Assembly (NCBI GenBank): GCA_965277345.1
Contig: CBDICI010000002.1
Coordinates: forward strand, 124,001 to 188,000
Length of the DNA stretch: 64,000 nucleotides
DNA from: CAIOYC01 sp965277345
GTDB taxonomy: Bacteria > Pseudomonadota > Alphaproteobacteria > Caulobacterales > Caulobacteraceae
Direction: 5' to 3'
The notes under the pieces are model-generated. The model ran no database searches. It had not been told where the DNA came from and saw only the letters and a list, made by a program, of their open reading frames with translations. This document shows positions 44,370-52,049 of this stretch, piece by piece. Positions within the stretch are counted from its first letter, which is position 1. Every line of letters starts with the position of its first letter. A program made the position numbers and the translations under genes.

Positions 44370-45935
44370 TCAGTCCGGCGTGAACACGTTCAGCCGGTCG
44401 TCCTTGGAACGCGCCACGGTCCCCGTTCGCCCCACGCCCTCGCGGCTTTCGAGGTCGGCCAGGGTCTTGGCGTCGGCCGGCGTGTTGGCGACGAAGCGGC
44501 GCCCAGCCTCGTCCCGCCCGATGACGATGCCGAGGCGATAGCCGCCCCGGTCGTGCGAGACGGTGTAGGTCTCGATCACCGCCCGCCCCCGCGGCCGCTC
44601 GACGATTGCCGGGTGCGGCAGGGCGTCGATCTCGCGCTGGATCGCCCGTGGGTCCTCGCGCGCGAACGGCGCGGCGGGCGGCGTGGTGGAATAGACGCCC
44701 ACCGACTGCTTGGTGAGGAACCAGCCGTTGGCGGTGACCATGCCGAACGCACCGGGCCGCTCGCGCAACCGCCGCATCATCACCGCTAGGGCGTGCATGG
44801 CGTAGTTGTTGCCCGGCCCACCGGCATAGGGCAGGCCGCCGGTGACGGTGAGGCCGCGCGGGTCGTCGAGCCCGAGGCCGAGGCTCGAAGCCCCGATCTC
44901 CACCGCCACGGGAAAACAGGAATAGAGGTCGAACAGGTCGATCCCCGCGACGTCCCTGCCCGCCATCTCCAGGGCGCGTCGGCCGGTCAGGCGCATGGCG
45001 GGCGAAGAATGGTAGTCCTGCCGCTCCAAGGGATACCAGAGGTCGTGGGCGTCGGCGCAGCCGTGCAGATAGACCCAGCGATCCTGCGGCACGCCGAGCG
45101 CGCGCGCCTTGGCGACACTGGCGATCAAGACGCCCGCGGCCTGATCCACCTCCATGATGGCGTTCAGGTACTTCGGGTAGGGAAAGCCGATCATGCGGTT
45201 GCGGTCGGTAACCGTGATGAGGTCCTCCGCCGAGCGCTCCACCGGAAACCAGGCGTCGGGGTTCTGCGCCGCCACGCGCGTGAACGGCGCGAACAGGTTG
45301 CCCAGCCTCCGCTGGTGCGCCTCCAGCGAGCGGCCGTCACGCGCCCGCAGCGCGTTCTCGAACAGGGGATAGGTGTTGACCGGGAAGTTTAACCCGTGCG
45401 CCGCCTCCTGCGGGGTGACGCCGGGCCGTCCATCGCCGAAGCGTTCGGGCTTCCCGAGCGCCTCGTCGCCCGGCGGATCGCCATAGCCGTCGAAGCCACC
45501 TTCGGCTTGGGAAGGGCCGCTCCGCAGCCGCTTCATCAGCGCGCCCAGGAACTCGGCGCCCACCGCCAGACCGAAGTCGGTCTCGCCCCGCGCGATCCGC
45601 TCGGCCAGCATATTGATCGCCTGCTGGGGCGAATTGCCGCCCATGTGCGAATAGACCGACCAGCGGGGCGCGGCGCCCAGCCGCCGCGCCAGACTGGCCG
45701 GCGGATTGGTCAGGCGCGGAAACGGCAGCCGGGCCAGCGCCCCGCCCGCATCGACGGTGAAGCCGACCACGGCCAGCGCGTCCAGCGCCGCCAACGCCGA
45801 TGCGTCGAGGCCGGCGTCGGCGGCGGCGCGGCGGGCGGCCTCCTCGATCATGGCGAGCGGCGAGGGCGAGACCGCCGCCTCGCCGCGATAGGTCCACTGC
45901 CCCGCCCCGATCAGCACCGGCGTCCCTGGGTCCAT
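44370..45935 (-). CDS. Thiolase-superfamily (SCP-x-like) protein, 521 aa
   Basis: The N-terminal thiolase fold starts TPVLIGAGQWTYRG, has SVYSHMGGNSPQQAINMLAERI where the nucleophilic Cys normally sits, and ITVTDRNRMIGFPYPKYLNA. GGPGNNYAMHALAVMMRRL replaces the usual GHPxGA block. The C-terminal 90 residues form an OB-like domain (YRLGIVIGRDEAGRRFVANT). The missing Cys argues against ordinary thiolysis; related proteins are annotated acetyl-CoA acetyltransferase. AGGAGG lies 9 nt before the ATG. Confidence 0.82.
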   Translation of the reverse strand: MDPGTPVLIGAGQWTYRGEAAVSPSPLAMIEEAARRAAADAGLDASALAALDALAVVGFTVDAGGALARLPFPRLTNPPASLARRLGAAPRWSVYSHMGGNSPQQAINMLAERIARGETDFGLAVGAEFLGALMKRLRSGPSQAEGGFDGYGDPPGDEALGKPERFGDGRPGVTPQEAAHGLNFPVNTYPLFENALRARDGRSLEAHQRRLGNLFAPFTRVAAQNPDAWFPVERSAEDLITVTDRNRMIGFPYPKYLNAIMEVDQAAGVLIASVAKARALGVPQDRWVYLHGCADAHDLWYPLERQDYHSSPAMRLTGRRALEMAGRDVAGIDLFDLYSCFPVAVEIGASSLGLGLDDPRGLTVTGGLPYAGGPGNNYAMHALAVMMRRLRERPGAFGMVTANGWFLTKQSVGVYSTTPPAAPFAREDPRAIQREIDALPHPAIVERPRGRAVIETYTVSHDRGGYRLGIVIGRDEAGRRFVANTPADAKTLADLESREGVGRTGTVARSKDDRLNVFTPD

Positions 45936-46178
45936 GCGCTGGGTCCTCCTGCAACGATCCTAGGCGAGTGGGCCGGCCGGGCTCAATGGCTTACCCAGCG
46001 GCGCCCCAGTCGGCGCGCGATGAATTTTCAGGCGCCGGCCGCCTACGGATTAATCACCCGCCTGGAAAGCAGGCTGGCGACATGGCCTTGCGCCGCACGC
46101 GCTTGAGGGGAAAATACGGAAATGCTCCCTACGGCCAGCCAAGCCTCCGCTGGCGCCCACCCCCAGCCGGCGTATCCG

Positions 46179-46517
46179 ATGAAGAAGATCGAAGCGATCA
46201 TCAAACCATTCAAGCTGGATGAGGTGAAGGAGGCGCTGCAGGACCTCGGCGTGCAGGGCATGACCGTGCTGGAGGCCAAGGGCTATGGTCGCCAGAAGGG
46301 CCATACCGAGCTCTATCGCGGCGCCGAATACGTCGTGGACTTCCTGCCCAAGATCAAGATCGAGGTGGTGGTGGGCGACGACCAGATGGCCGCCGCCATC
46401 GAGGCCATCACCAATGCCGCGCGCACCGGGCGGATCGGCGACGGCAAGATCTTCGTCTCCGAGATCGTCGAGGTGGTGCGCATCCGGACCGGCGAGAGCG
46501 GCGCGGCGGCGATCTAG
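46179..46517 (+). CDS. glnB: Nitrogen regulatory protein P-II
   Basis: 112-aa trimeric 2-oxoglutarate/ATP sensor. It starts MKKIEAIIKPFKLDEVKEAL. The T-loop is KGHTELYRGAEYVVDFLPK with the uridylylation Tyr at residue 51, then the B-loop ARTGRIGDGKIFV. glnA follows 105 bp downstream, the standard alphaproteobacterial glnBA order. No -24/-12 promoter could be confirmed in the 243-bp upstream gap. Confidence 0.96.
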   Translation: MKKIEAIIKPFKLDEVKEALQDLGVQGMTVLEAKGYGRQKGHTELYRGAEYVVDFLPKIKIEVVVGDDQMAAAIEAITNAARTGRIGDGKIFVSEIVEVVRIRTGESGAAAI

Positions 46518-46622
46518 GCGCAGAGACGCCGCCTGGTCTGAATTTCGAGTTGGGCGCGCGCCATCGCCGCCCTATGAGTACCCACCGGCCCCGGACCCCT
46601 GCGGGCGATGATGAGGACGACG

Positions 46623-48029
46623 ATGAAGCCTGCGGACATCCACAAGGAAATCAAGGAAAAGGACGTCAAGTACGTGGATGTCCGCTTCACCGACATGCGC
46701 GGCAAGATGCAGCACGTCACCTTCGATCTTTCGCTGGTCGACGACGACTTCCTGACCGAGGGCACCATGTTCGACGGCTCATCCATCTCCGGATGGAAGG
46801 CCATCAACGAAAGCGACATGCTGCTGAAGCCGGACCTGTCGACCGCCTATATCGACCCGTTCTATCAGCAGACCACGCTGTGCCTGTTCTGCGACGTGCT
46901 GAACCCCGACACCATGGAGCCCTATAGCCGCGATCCGCGCTCCATCGCCAAGAAGGCGCTGACCTACGTCAAGTCGGCGGGCGTGGGCGACACCGTCTAC
47001 TTCGGGCCGGAAGCCGAGTTCTTCGTGTTCGACGACGTGCGCTGGACCACCGCCGCGCACAATACCGGCTATGCCTTCGACTCCATCGAGCTGCCGGCCA
47101 ACACCGGCGCCGAGTACCCGGAGGGCAATATGGGCCACCGCCCGGGGGCCAAGGGCGGCTATTTCCCGGTCAACCCGATCGACTCGGCGCAGGACCTGCG
47201 CGGCGAGATGCTGGCGGTGATGGGCGAACTCGGCATGGAGCCGGAAAAGCACCACCACGAGGTGGCGCCCGCCCAGCACGAACTCGGCCTGAAGTTCTCC
47301 GACCTGATCACCATGGCCGACCGGATGCAGCTTTATAAGTACGTGGTCCACAACGTGGCCGCGGCCTATGGCAAGAGCGCCACCTTCATGGCCAAGCCGA
47401 TGTTCGGCGACAACGGCTCGGGTATGCACGTGCACCAGTCGATCTGGAAGGACGGCAAGCCGCTGTTCGCCGGGGAGAAATACGCGGGCCTGTCGGACAT
47501 GTGCCTGTGGTACATCGGCGGCATCATCAAGCACGCCAAGGCCATCAACGCCTTCGCCAACTCCACCACCAACTCCTACAAGCGCCTGGTGCCGGGCTAT
47601 GAGGCGCCGGTGAAGCTGGCCTATTCCTCGCGCAACCGCTCCGCCTCGATCCGCATCCCGTGGGTCTCCTCGCCCAAGGCCAAGCGGATCGAGGTGCGTT
47701 TCCCCGATCCCATGGGCAACCCCTACCTCACCTTCGTGGCGCTGCTGATGGCGGGGCTGGACGGCATCGAAAACCGCATAGATCCCGGCCAGGCCATGGA
47801 CAAGAACCTCTACGACCTGCCGCCGCGCGAGCAGAAGAAGGTGCCGGAAGTATCGGGCTCGCTCCGCGAGGCGCTGGACAATCTCGACAAGGACCGCGCC
47901 TTCCTCAAGAAGGGCGGCGTGATGGATGACGACTTCATCGACGCCTATATCGAGCTGAAGATGGAGGAGGTGATGCGCCTGACCCTGCACCCCCACCCCG
48001 TCGAGTTCGACATGTATTACAAGTGCTGA
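46623..48029 (+). CDS. glnA: Glutamine synthetase type I
   Basis: 468-aa dodecameric enzyme making glutamine from glutamate and ammonia. Motifs: FTDMRGKMQHVTFD, MFDGSSISGWKAINESDM, FGPEAEFFVFDDV, NPYLTFVALLMAGLDGI, and the adenylylation site NLYDLPPREQKKV with Tyr near 397. The ATG at 46623 has GAGG 6 nt upstream; an in-frame ATG 15 nt earlier overlaps that site and is less likely. An R1 repeat follows 4 bp after the stop. Confidence 0.96.
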   Translation: MKPADIHKEIKEKDVKYVDVRFTDMRGKMQHVTFDLSLVDDDFLTEGTMFDGSSISGWKAINESDMLLKPDLSTAYIDPFYQQTTLCLFCDVLNPDTMEPYSRDPRSIAKKALTYVKSAGVGDTVYFGPEAEFFVFDDVRWTTAAHNTGYAFDSIELPANTGAEYPEGNMGHRPGAKGGYFPVNPIDSAQDLRGEMLAVMGELGMEPEKHHHEVAPAQHELGLKFSDLITMADRMQLYKYVVHNVAAAYGKSATFMAKPMFGDNGSGMHVHQSIWKDGKPLFAGEKYAGLSDMCLWYIGGIIKHAKAINAFANSTTNSYKRLVPGYEAPVKLAYSSRNRSASIRIPWVSSPKAKRIEVRFPDPMGNPYLTFVALLMAGLDGIENRIDPGQAMDKNLYDLPPREQKKVPEVSGSLREALDNLDKDRAFLKKGGVMDDDFIDAYIELKMEEVMRLTLHPHPVEFDMYYKC

Positions 48030-48033
48030 TGAT

Positions 48034-48168
48034 CTCCTCCCCCGTACAACGGGGGAGGTGGCGCGGCGCGAACGCACCGTGACGGAGGGGGCTGCCCCGG
48101 CGCGACGTGGGATGCAGCCCCCACCACCGCCCTCCGGGCGGTCCCCCTCCCCCGCTGCGCAGGGGAGG
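48034..48168. repeat. R1 dispersed palindromic repeat, full copy (glnA-GNAT junction)
   Basis: Ends CTCCTCCCCCGTACAACGGGGG and CGCTGCGCAGGGGAGG, with internal GTGACGGAGGGGGC and CAGCCCCCACCACC. It starts 4 bp after glnA and its last GGAGG lies 7 nt before the GTG of the acetyltransferase gene. Its orientation is opposite to the other three full copies relative to the next start codon. Confidence 0.85.
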
Positions 48169-48175
48169 AAATAAG

Positions 48176-48640
48176 GTGCTGACCATCGTCCCCGGCGATC
48201 TCGACGATCCGCGCGTCGTGGCCTTGCTCACCCTCCACCACACCACGGCGCACGCGGTCACGCCGAAGGGCAGCGCCCATGCGCTCGATCTCGACGGCCT
48301 TCGGGCGCCGGGCATCGGCTTCTGGGCGGCGTGGGAGGGCGAGACCCTGATGGCCATCGGCGCGCTGCGCCAGATCGCCCCCGATCATGGCGAGGTCAAA
48401 TCCATGCACACGCCGCTCGCCCATCGCGGCCGGGGCGCCGGCGGGGCCATGGTGCGCCACATCATCGGCGCGGCGCGGGCGCGGGGCTATGCGCGATTGA
48501 GCCTGGAGACCGGATCGTTCGACTATTTCGCCCCCGCCCGCGCGCTCTATCGCCGTCACGGCTTCGTCGAGTGCGCCCCCTACGACCGATACCGCCTCGA
48601 CCCCAACTCCACCTTCATGACGCTTGAGCTGCGGCCTTAG
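48176..48640 (+). CDS. GNAT family N-acetyltransferase, 154 aa
   Basis: The acetyl-CoA-binding motif is LAHRGRGAGGAMVRHIIGAAR near residue 80, then YARLSLETGSFDYFAPARALYRRHGF. The GTG start at 48176 is supported by GGAGG 7 nt upstream, inside the end of an R1 repeat; no ATG fits. The substrate is unknown. The 3' end overlaps the SemiSWEET gene by 26 bp, tail to tail. Confidence 0.88.
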   Translation: MLTIVPGDLDDPRVVALLTLHHTTAHAVTPKGSAHALDLDGLRAPGIGFWAAWEGETLMAIGALRQIAPDHGEVKSMHTPLAHRGRGAGGAMVRHIIGAARARGYARLSLETGSFDYFAPARALYRRHGFVECAPYDRYRLDPNSTFMTLELRP

Positions 48641-48908
48641 GAACGCCCTCGCCATAGCGGAGCTTCAGCCCGAGCACGACGGCGGACAGCGCCACGCACA
48701 CCGCGTTGGACCCCACCAGCGGCCAGCTTTTCAGCATCGCCCCATAGCCGGTCCACAGCAAAAACCCGGTCACCGTCACCACATACATCTGCAGCGAGAC
48801 GGACGAGGCGTCCTTGTCGCGCCAGATCTTCACCACCTGCGGGACGAAACTGGCCATCGAACAGACCGCAGCGCCCACACCCACCCCATTGACCAGCAGC
48901 ATGTTCAT
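48615..48908 (-). CDS. SemiSWEET family small sugar transporter, 97 aa
   Basis: Three TM helices in one PQ-loop unit. CSMASFVPQVVKIWRDKDASSVSLQMY is the PQ motif with the conserved KDASSVS turn, followed by VTGFLLWTGYGAML and the last helix. SemiSWEETs dimerise to carry sugars. The ATG at 48908 has GGAG at short spacing; a second ATG two codons later is also possible. Confidence 0.88.
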   Translation of the reverse strand: MNMLLVNGVGVGAAVCSMASFVPQVVKIWRDKDASSVSLQMYVVTVTGFLLWTGYGAMLKSWPLVGSNAVCVALSAVVLGLKLRYGEGVPKAAAQAS

Positions 48909-49042
48909 GCGCTCCAAACGGGGGCCGGGGAGCAAGGTTGCCGGTATGGCGATGCAGAAATTCGCCTGTGGTCGATGGAGAGCGCAATGCGAATTTCTGA
49001 ATCAAAAGCCACACTGGGGCGCAAGAATCCTGGTGTCCTGAT

Positions 49043-49097
49043 CGAACCGGAAGTTCGTCCGGCGTTCGATCCTCTATGCTGGCGTACTTCCGGTTCG
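49043..49097. promoter_or_regulatory. 12-bp inverted repeat around the TrpF-like gene promoter
   Basis: CGAACCGGAAGT (49043-49054) and its exact complement ACTTCCGGTTCG (49086-49097) flank a 31-bp core. The core contains most of the LexA-type box and a TATGCT -10-like element (49075-49080). It could be a second operator or a 5' RNA stem for the gene at 49107. Confidence 0.5.
49053..49067 (+). promoter_or_regulatory. Perfect LexA-type box (GTTC-N7-GTTC)
   Basis: GTTCGTCCGGCGTTC matches the alphaproteobacterial SOS direct repeat exactly. It lies just upstream of TATGCT (49075-49080) and 40 bp before the start of the TrpF-like gene, the same distance as the sidA box from its gene. Confidence 0.62.
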
Positions 49098-49106
49098 AGA
49101 CAGTAG

Positions 49107-49775
49107 ATGCGGACGCGCGTAAAGATCTGCTGCATGGCCTCGCCGGCCGAGGTCCGGGCGGCGGTGGTGGCCGGGGCCGACGCCATCGGCGCGGTGGGGC
49201 CCATGCCGTCCGGTCCCGGCCCCATCGACGACGAGGCGGCGCGGGTGGTGATCGACGCCACGCCGCCCGGCGTCACCCCGGTGCTGCTGACCCAGGAGTT
49301 CACCATCGAGGGCGTGGTGCGCCACGTGCGCGCCACCCGGGCCCCGGCGGTGCAACTGGTTCGCCACGTCGATCCCCGCCTGCACGGCTATATGCGTGAG
49401 GCCCTGCCCAGCGTGAAGATCGTCCAGGTGGTGCACGTGCAGACCGAGGCGGCGCTGGAGCTGGCGCGGGGCTACGCCCTCACCGCCGACGCCCTGCTGC
49501 TCGATTCCGGCCGGCCCGACGACCCGGTGGAGGAGGAGCTCGGCGGCACGGGCCGTGCACACGACTGGCAGATCAGCCGCCAGATCGTCTCGCTGGTGGA
49601 AAAGCCGGTGTGGCTGGCCGGCGGGCTGACCCAGGCCAATCTGGCCGAGGCGATCGAGGTGGTGCGCCCCTTCGGCCTCGACCTCTGCTCGGGCGTGCGC
49701 ACCATGGGCAAACTCGACCAGCGCAAGCTCACCGGCTTCTTCGCCTCGCTCCGCGCCGCCGAGCGCAACGCCTGA
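49107..49775 (+). CDS. Phosphoribosylanthranilate isomerase-like protein (TrpF subfamily), 222 aa
   Basis: A TIM-barrel of the TrpF family with catalytic positions present: general-base Cys in RVKICCM (residue 8, followed by a second Cys instead of Gly), general-acid Asp in ADALLLDSG, and phosphate loops GGTGRAHDW, LAGGLTQANLAEA and LDLCSGVRT. No other trp gene is nearby and the AIGAVGPMPSGPGPI segment differs from standard TrpF, so it is probably a paralogue. I leave the symbol empty. It sits behind a perfect LexA-type box. Confidence 0.8.
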   Translation: MRTRVKICCMASPAEVRAAVVAGADAIGAVGPMPSGPGPIDDEAARVVIDATPPGVTPVLLTQEFTIEGVVRHVRATRAPAVQLVRHVDPRLHGYMREALPSVKIVQVVHVQTEAALELARGYALTADALLLDSGRPDDPVEEELGGTGRAHDWQISRQIVSLVEKPVWLAGGLTQANLAEAIEVVRPFGLDLCSGVRTMGKLDQRKLTGFFASLRAAERNA

Positions 49776-49814
49776 GCCGGCGCGGACCGAAAGCCCAAAG
49801 GAACTCGCCGGTCT

Positions 49815-50450
49815 TCAGGCGGTGAAGTTCGCCTCGGTCTTCACCCGCACCTCATCGGCGGTGACGCCGGGCGCGGTCTCGATCAGTCTCAGCCCGCCGT
49901 TCACCTTGTCGAGTTCAAACACGGCGAGGTCGGTGATCACCATATCCACCACCTTCACCCCGGTGAGCGGCAGGGTGCAGCGATGCAGCAGCTTGGGCGC
50001 GCCGGTCTTCTCGTTATGCTCCATCACCACCACCACACGCTTTACTCCAGCGACCAAGTCCATGGCGCCGCCCATGCCCTTGACCATCTTGCCGGGCACC
50101 ATCCAGTTGGCGAGGTCGCCCTCTTCGGACACCTGCATGGCGCCGAGGATGGACAGGTTGATGTGGCCGCCGCGGATCATGGCGAAGCTGTCGGCCGATG
50201 AGAAGTAGGAGGAGGTGGGCAGTTCGGTGATGGTCTGCTTGCCGGCGTTGATCAGGTCGGGGTCGGCCTCGCCCTCATACGGAAAGGGACCCATGCCCAA
50301 CATGCCGTTCTCGCTCTGCAGCGTCACGGTCATGCCGTCCGGGATGTAGTTGGACACCAGGGTCGGGATGCCGATGCCGAGATTGACGTAGAACCCGTCC
50401 TTCAGCTCCCCGGCCGCGCGCTCGGCCATCTGGTCGCGGGTCCAGGCCAT
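49815..50450 (-). CDS. scoB: Succinyl-CoA:3-ketoacid CoA-transferase subunit B
   Basis: Beta subunit, 211 aa, moving CoA from succinyl-CoA to acetoacetate. The active-site Glu is in QSENGMLGMGPFP. Also LGIGIPTLVSNYI, GGHINLSILGAMQVSEEGDLAN and MGGAMDLVAGVKRVVVVMEH. The start MAWTRDQMAERAA is chosen. It lies downstream of scoA on the same strand, separated by 145 bp holding repeat R5. Confidence 0.93.
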   Translation of the reverse strand: MAWTRDQMAERAAGELKDGFYVNLGIGIPTLVSNYIPDGMTVTLQSENGMLGMGPFPYEGEADPDLINAGKQTITELPTSSYFSSADSFAMIRGGHINLSILGAMQVSEEGDLANWMVPGKMVKGMGGAMDLVAGVKRVVVVMEHNEKTGAPKLLHRCTLPLTGVKVVDMVITDLAVFELDKVNGGLRLIETAPGVTADEVRVKTEANFTA

Positions 50451-50479
50451 TACCGGTGGCTCCCTTTGCATGAACCCTC

Positions 50480-50577
50480 GTCATCCTGAGGAGCCCACGA
50501 CGTGGGCGTCTCGAAGGACGCACGGCCGTGATGCGTGGTTCGAGACGCGATCCTGGGGGATCGCTCCTCACCATGAC
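50480..50577. repeat. R5 dispersed inverted repeat between scoB and scoA
   Basis: About 98 bp. GTCATCCTGAGGAGC on the left and GCTCCTCACCATGAC on the right are imperfect mirror ends. Inner arms GCGTCTCGAAGGACGCACGG and GCGTGGTTCGAGACGC also pair. This type of 'CATCCTGAGG...TCTCGAAGG' element is widespread in alphaproteobacteria. Confidence 0.75.
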
Positions 50578-50595
50578 AAAGGGTGGCGGGCTGCA

Positions 50596-51327
50596 TTATG
50601 ATAAAACTTCCACGGCAGCGGCCCTCGGCCGCGTGGTCACCCGCTCGATGCGTTTCTCGAAATGGTCGCCCTGGAACAGGCGGTCCACGTAGATGCCGGG
50701 GGTGTGAATCTGGTCGGGGTCGATCTGGCCTGGCTGGACCATCACCTCGACCTCCACCAGCGTCACCGCCCCGGCCGTGGCCATCATCGGATTGAAGTTC
50801 CGCGCCGTCTTGCGATAGACGAGGTTGCCTGCCGTGTCGGCCTTCCACGCCTTGACGATGGCGAGGTCGGCCTTCAGCCCCGTCTCCATCACGTACCACT
50901 CGCCGTCGAACTGGCGCGTCTCCTTGCCCTCCGCGATTTGCGTGCCGTAGCCGGTCTTGGTGAAGAAGGCGGGGATGCCCGCCCCGCCCGCCCGGATACG
51001 CTCGGCCAGCGTGCCCTGCGGATTGAACTCCAGCTCCAGTTCGCCAGACAAATAGAGTTTCTCGAACAGTTTGTTCTCGCCCACATAGGAGGAGACCATC
51101 TTCCTGATCTGGCCGTTCTCCAGCAAAAGGCCGAGGCCGAACCCGTCCACGCCGCAGTTGTTGGAGATCACGGTCAGATCCTTCACCCCGCTTTCGCGCA
51201 CGGCGGCGATCAGGTGTTCGGGGATGCCGCACAGGCCGAACCCGCCGGCCATGACGGTCATGCCGTCGCGCAGCACGCCGGCCACCGCTTCGGTGGCGTC
51301 CTTGCAGACCTTGCCGGTATGATCCAT
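50596..51327 (-). CDS. scoA: Succinyl-CoA:3-ketoacid CoA-transferase subunit A
   Basis: Alpha subunit, 243 aa. It has MTVMAGGFGLCGIPEHLIAAV, the ISNNCGVDGFGLGLLL motif, SYVGENKLFEKLYLSGELELE and GAGIPAFFTKTGYGT. Together with scoB it forms the ketone-body or acetoacetate-using CoA transferase. The repeat R5 between the subunits is unusual, as they are normally adjacent. Confidence 0.93.
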   Translation of the reverse strand: MDHTGKVCKDATEAVAGVLRDGMTVMAGGFGLCGIPEHLIAAVRESGVKDLTVISNNCGVDGFGLGLLLENGQIRKMVSSYVGENKLFEKLYLSGELELEFNPQGTLAERIRAGGAGIPAFFTKTGYGTQIAEGKETRQFDGEWYVMETGLKADLAIVKAWKADTAGNLVYRKTARNFNPMMATAGAVTLVEVEVMVQPGQIDPDQIHTPGIYVDRLFQGDHFEKRIERVTTRPRAAAVEVLS

Positions 51328-51359
51328 TGGGCGGCGCTCCTCGACGGGCGCCCGAGGGA

Positions 51360-52049
51360 TCAGGGCTGGCGCGTCGTGGTGGTGGACGTGGTGGAGCTAT
51401 TAGTGGAAGTGGTTGTGGAGGTCGAGGCGGAGCGGGAGGTGTTCGGCGTGTTCTGCTCCACCCATCGGGCCAGGCCCTTGGTAGCCTCGGTGGTGGCCTC
51501 GTCATAGGCCGCGACGATGGCGGCGACCCGGTTGGCCGCCGCGGGCCGCGACACATCGAACACCTGGCTGGAGATGGGCGCCCCGTCGGCGGCCGCGAGA
51601 CGCGCCAGAAGGGTTACCTCGACGGTGGGAACGGCGTTCGGCGCCGGATAGCGCGCCTCGAACCGGCTCACATCCAGTTGCAGGGTGGCGTTGGACCGTC
51701 CCACCTCGCCGCGCTGCAACAGGCGTGTGCGCGGCGCGGCGGCGTCGAACGAACGGTCCAGCGTCTGGCGGAACAGCACCGTGGCCGGCGCGACCCAGCG
51801 CGCGCTGGCTACATAGCTGGTCTGCGTCCCATCGATGGTCAGGATGCCGTCGCCCATGGCCTCGCGCGGGAAGCTGACATCGCCCAGCGTCACCCCGCGT
51901 GCGCCGGGGCCCTGGGCGGCGGGCGTCCCCTCCCCCGTGCCGAAGCGGTAGAGCTGGGCGGGCTTGGCCTTGGGCAGCAGCGAGACGCACCCGCCGAGCG
52001 AGGCGGCGATCGCCAGAACGGCGGCGAGCCTGAGGGAGGTCCGGGTCAT
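51360..52049 (-). CDS. ABC-type transport auxiliary lipoprotein of the Mla-like system
   Basis: 229 aa. Lipobox SLGGC at residues 17-21, then the ABC_trans_aux (PqiC-like) domain: LYRFGTGEGTP, DGTQTSYVASARWVAPATVLFRQTLDRSF and ATLQLDVSRFEARY. The last 30 residues are almost only Ser, Thr and Asn (SASTSTTTSTNSSTTSTTTT), a low-complexity tail. It overlaps mlaD by 4 bp, so it belongs to the lipid transport operon as an outer-membrane or periplasmic partner. Confidence 0.86.
   Translation of the reverse strand: MTRTSLRLAAVLAIAASLGGCVSLLPKAKPAQLYRFGTGEGTPAAQGPGARGVTLGDVSFPREAMGDGILTIDGTQTSYVASARWVAPATVLFRQTLDRSFDAAAPRTRLLQRGEVGRSNATLQLDVSRFEARYPAPNAVPTVEVTLLARLAAADGAPISSQVFDVSRPAAANRVAAIVAAYDEATTEATKGLARWVEQNTPNTSRSASTSTTTSTNSSTTSTTTTRQP

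Noticed and set aside
45936..46178. Sigma-54 promoter for glnB
   Set aside because: TGGCGACATGGCCTTGC has the GG and GC elements too far apart for a -24/-12 site.
49107..49775. Naming the gene trpF
   Set aside because: The motif differs (KICCM), there is no trp context, and a LexA-type box precedes it, so a paralogue is at least as likely.
50600..51556. A 368-codon ORF overlapping scoA in another frame
   Set aside because: Arg/Gly/Pro-rich shadow of scoA and the repeat, with no recognisable domain.
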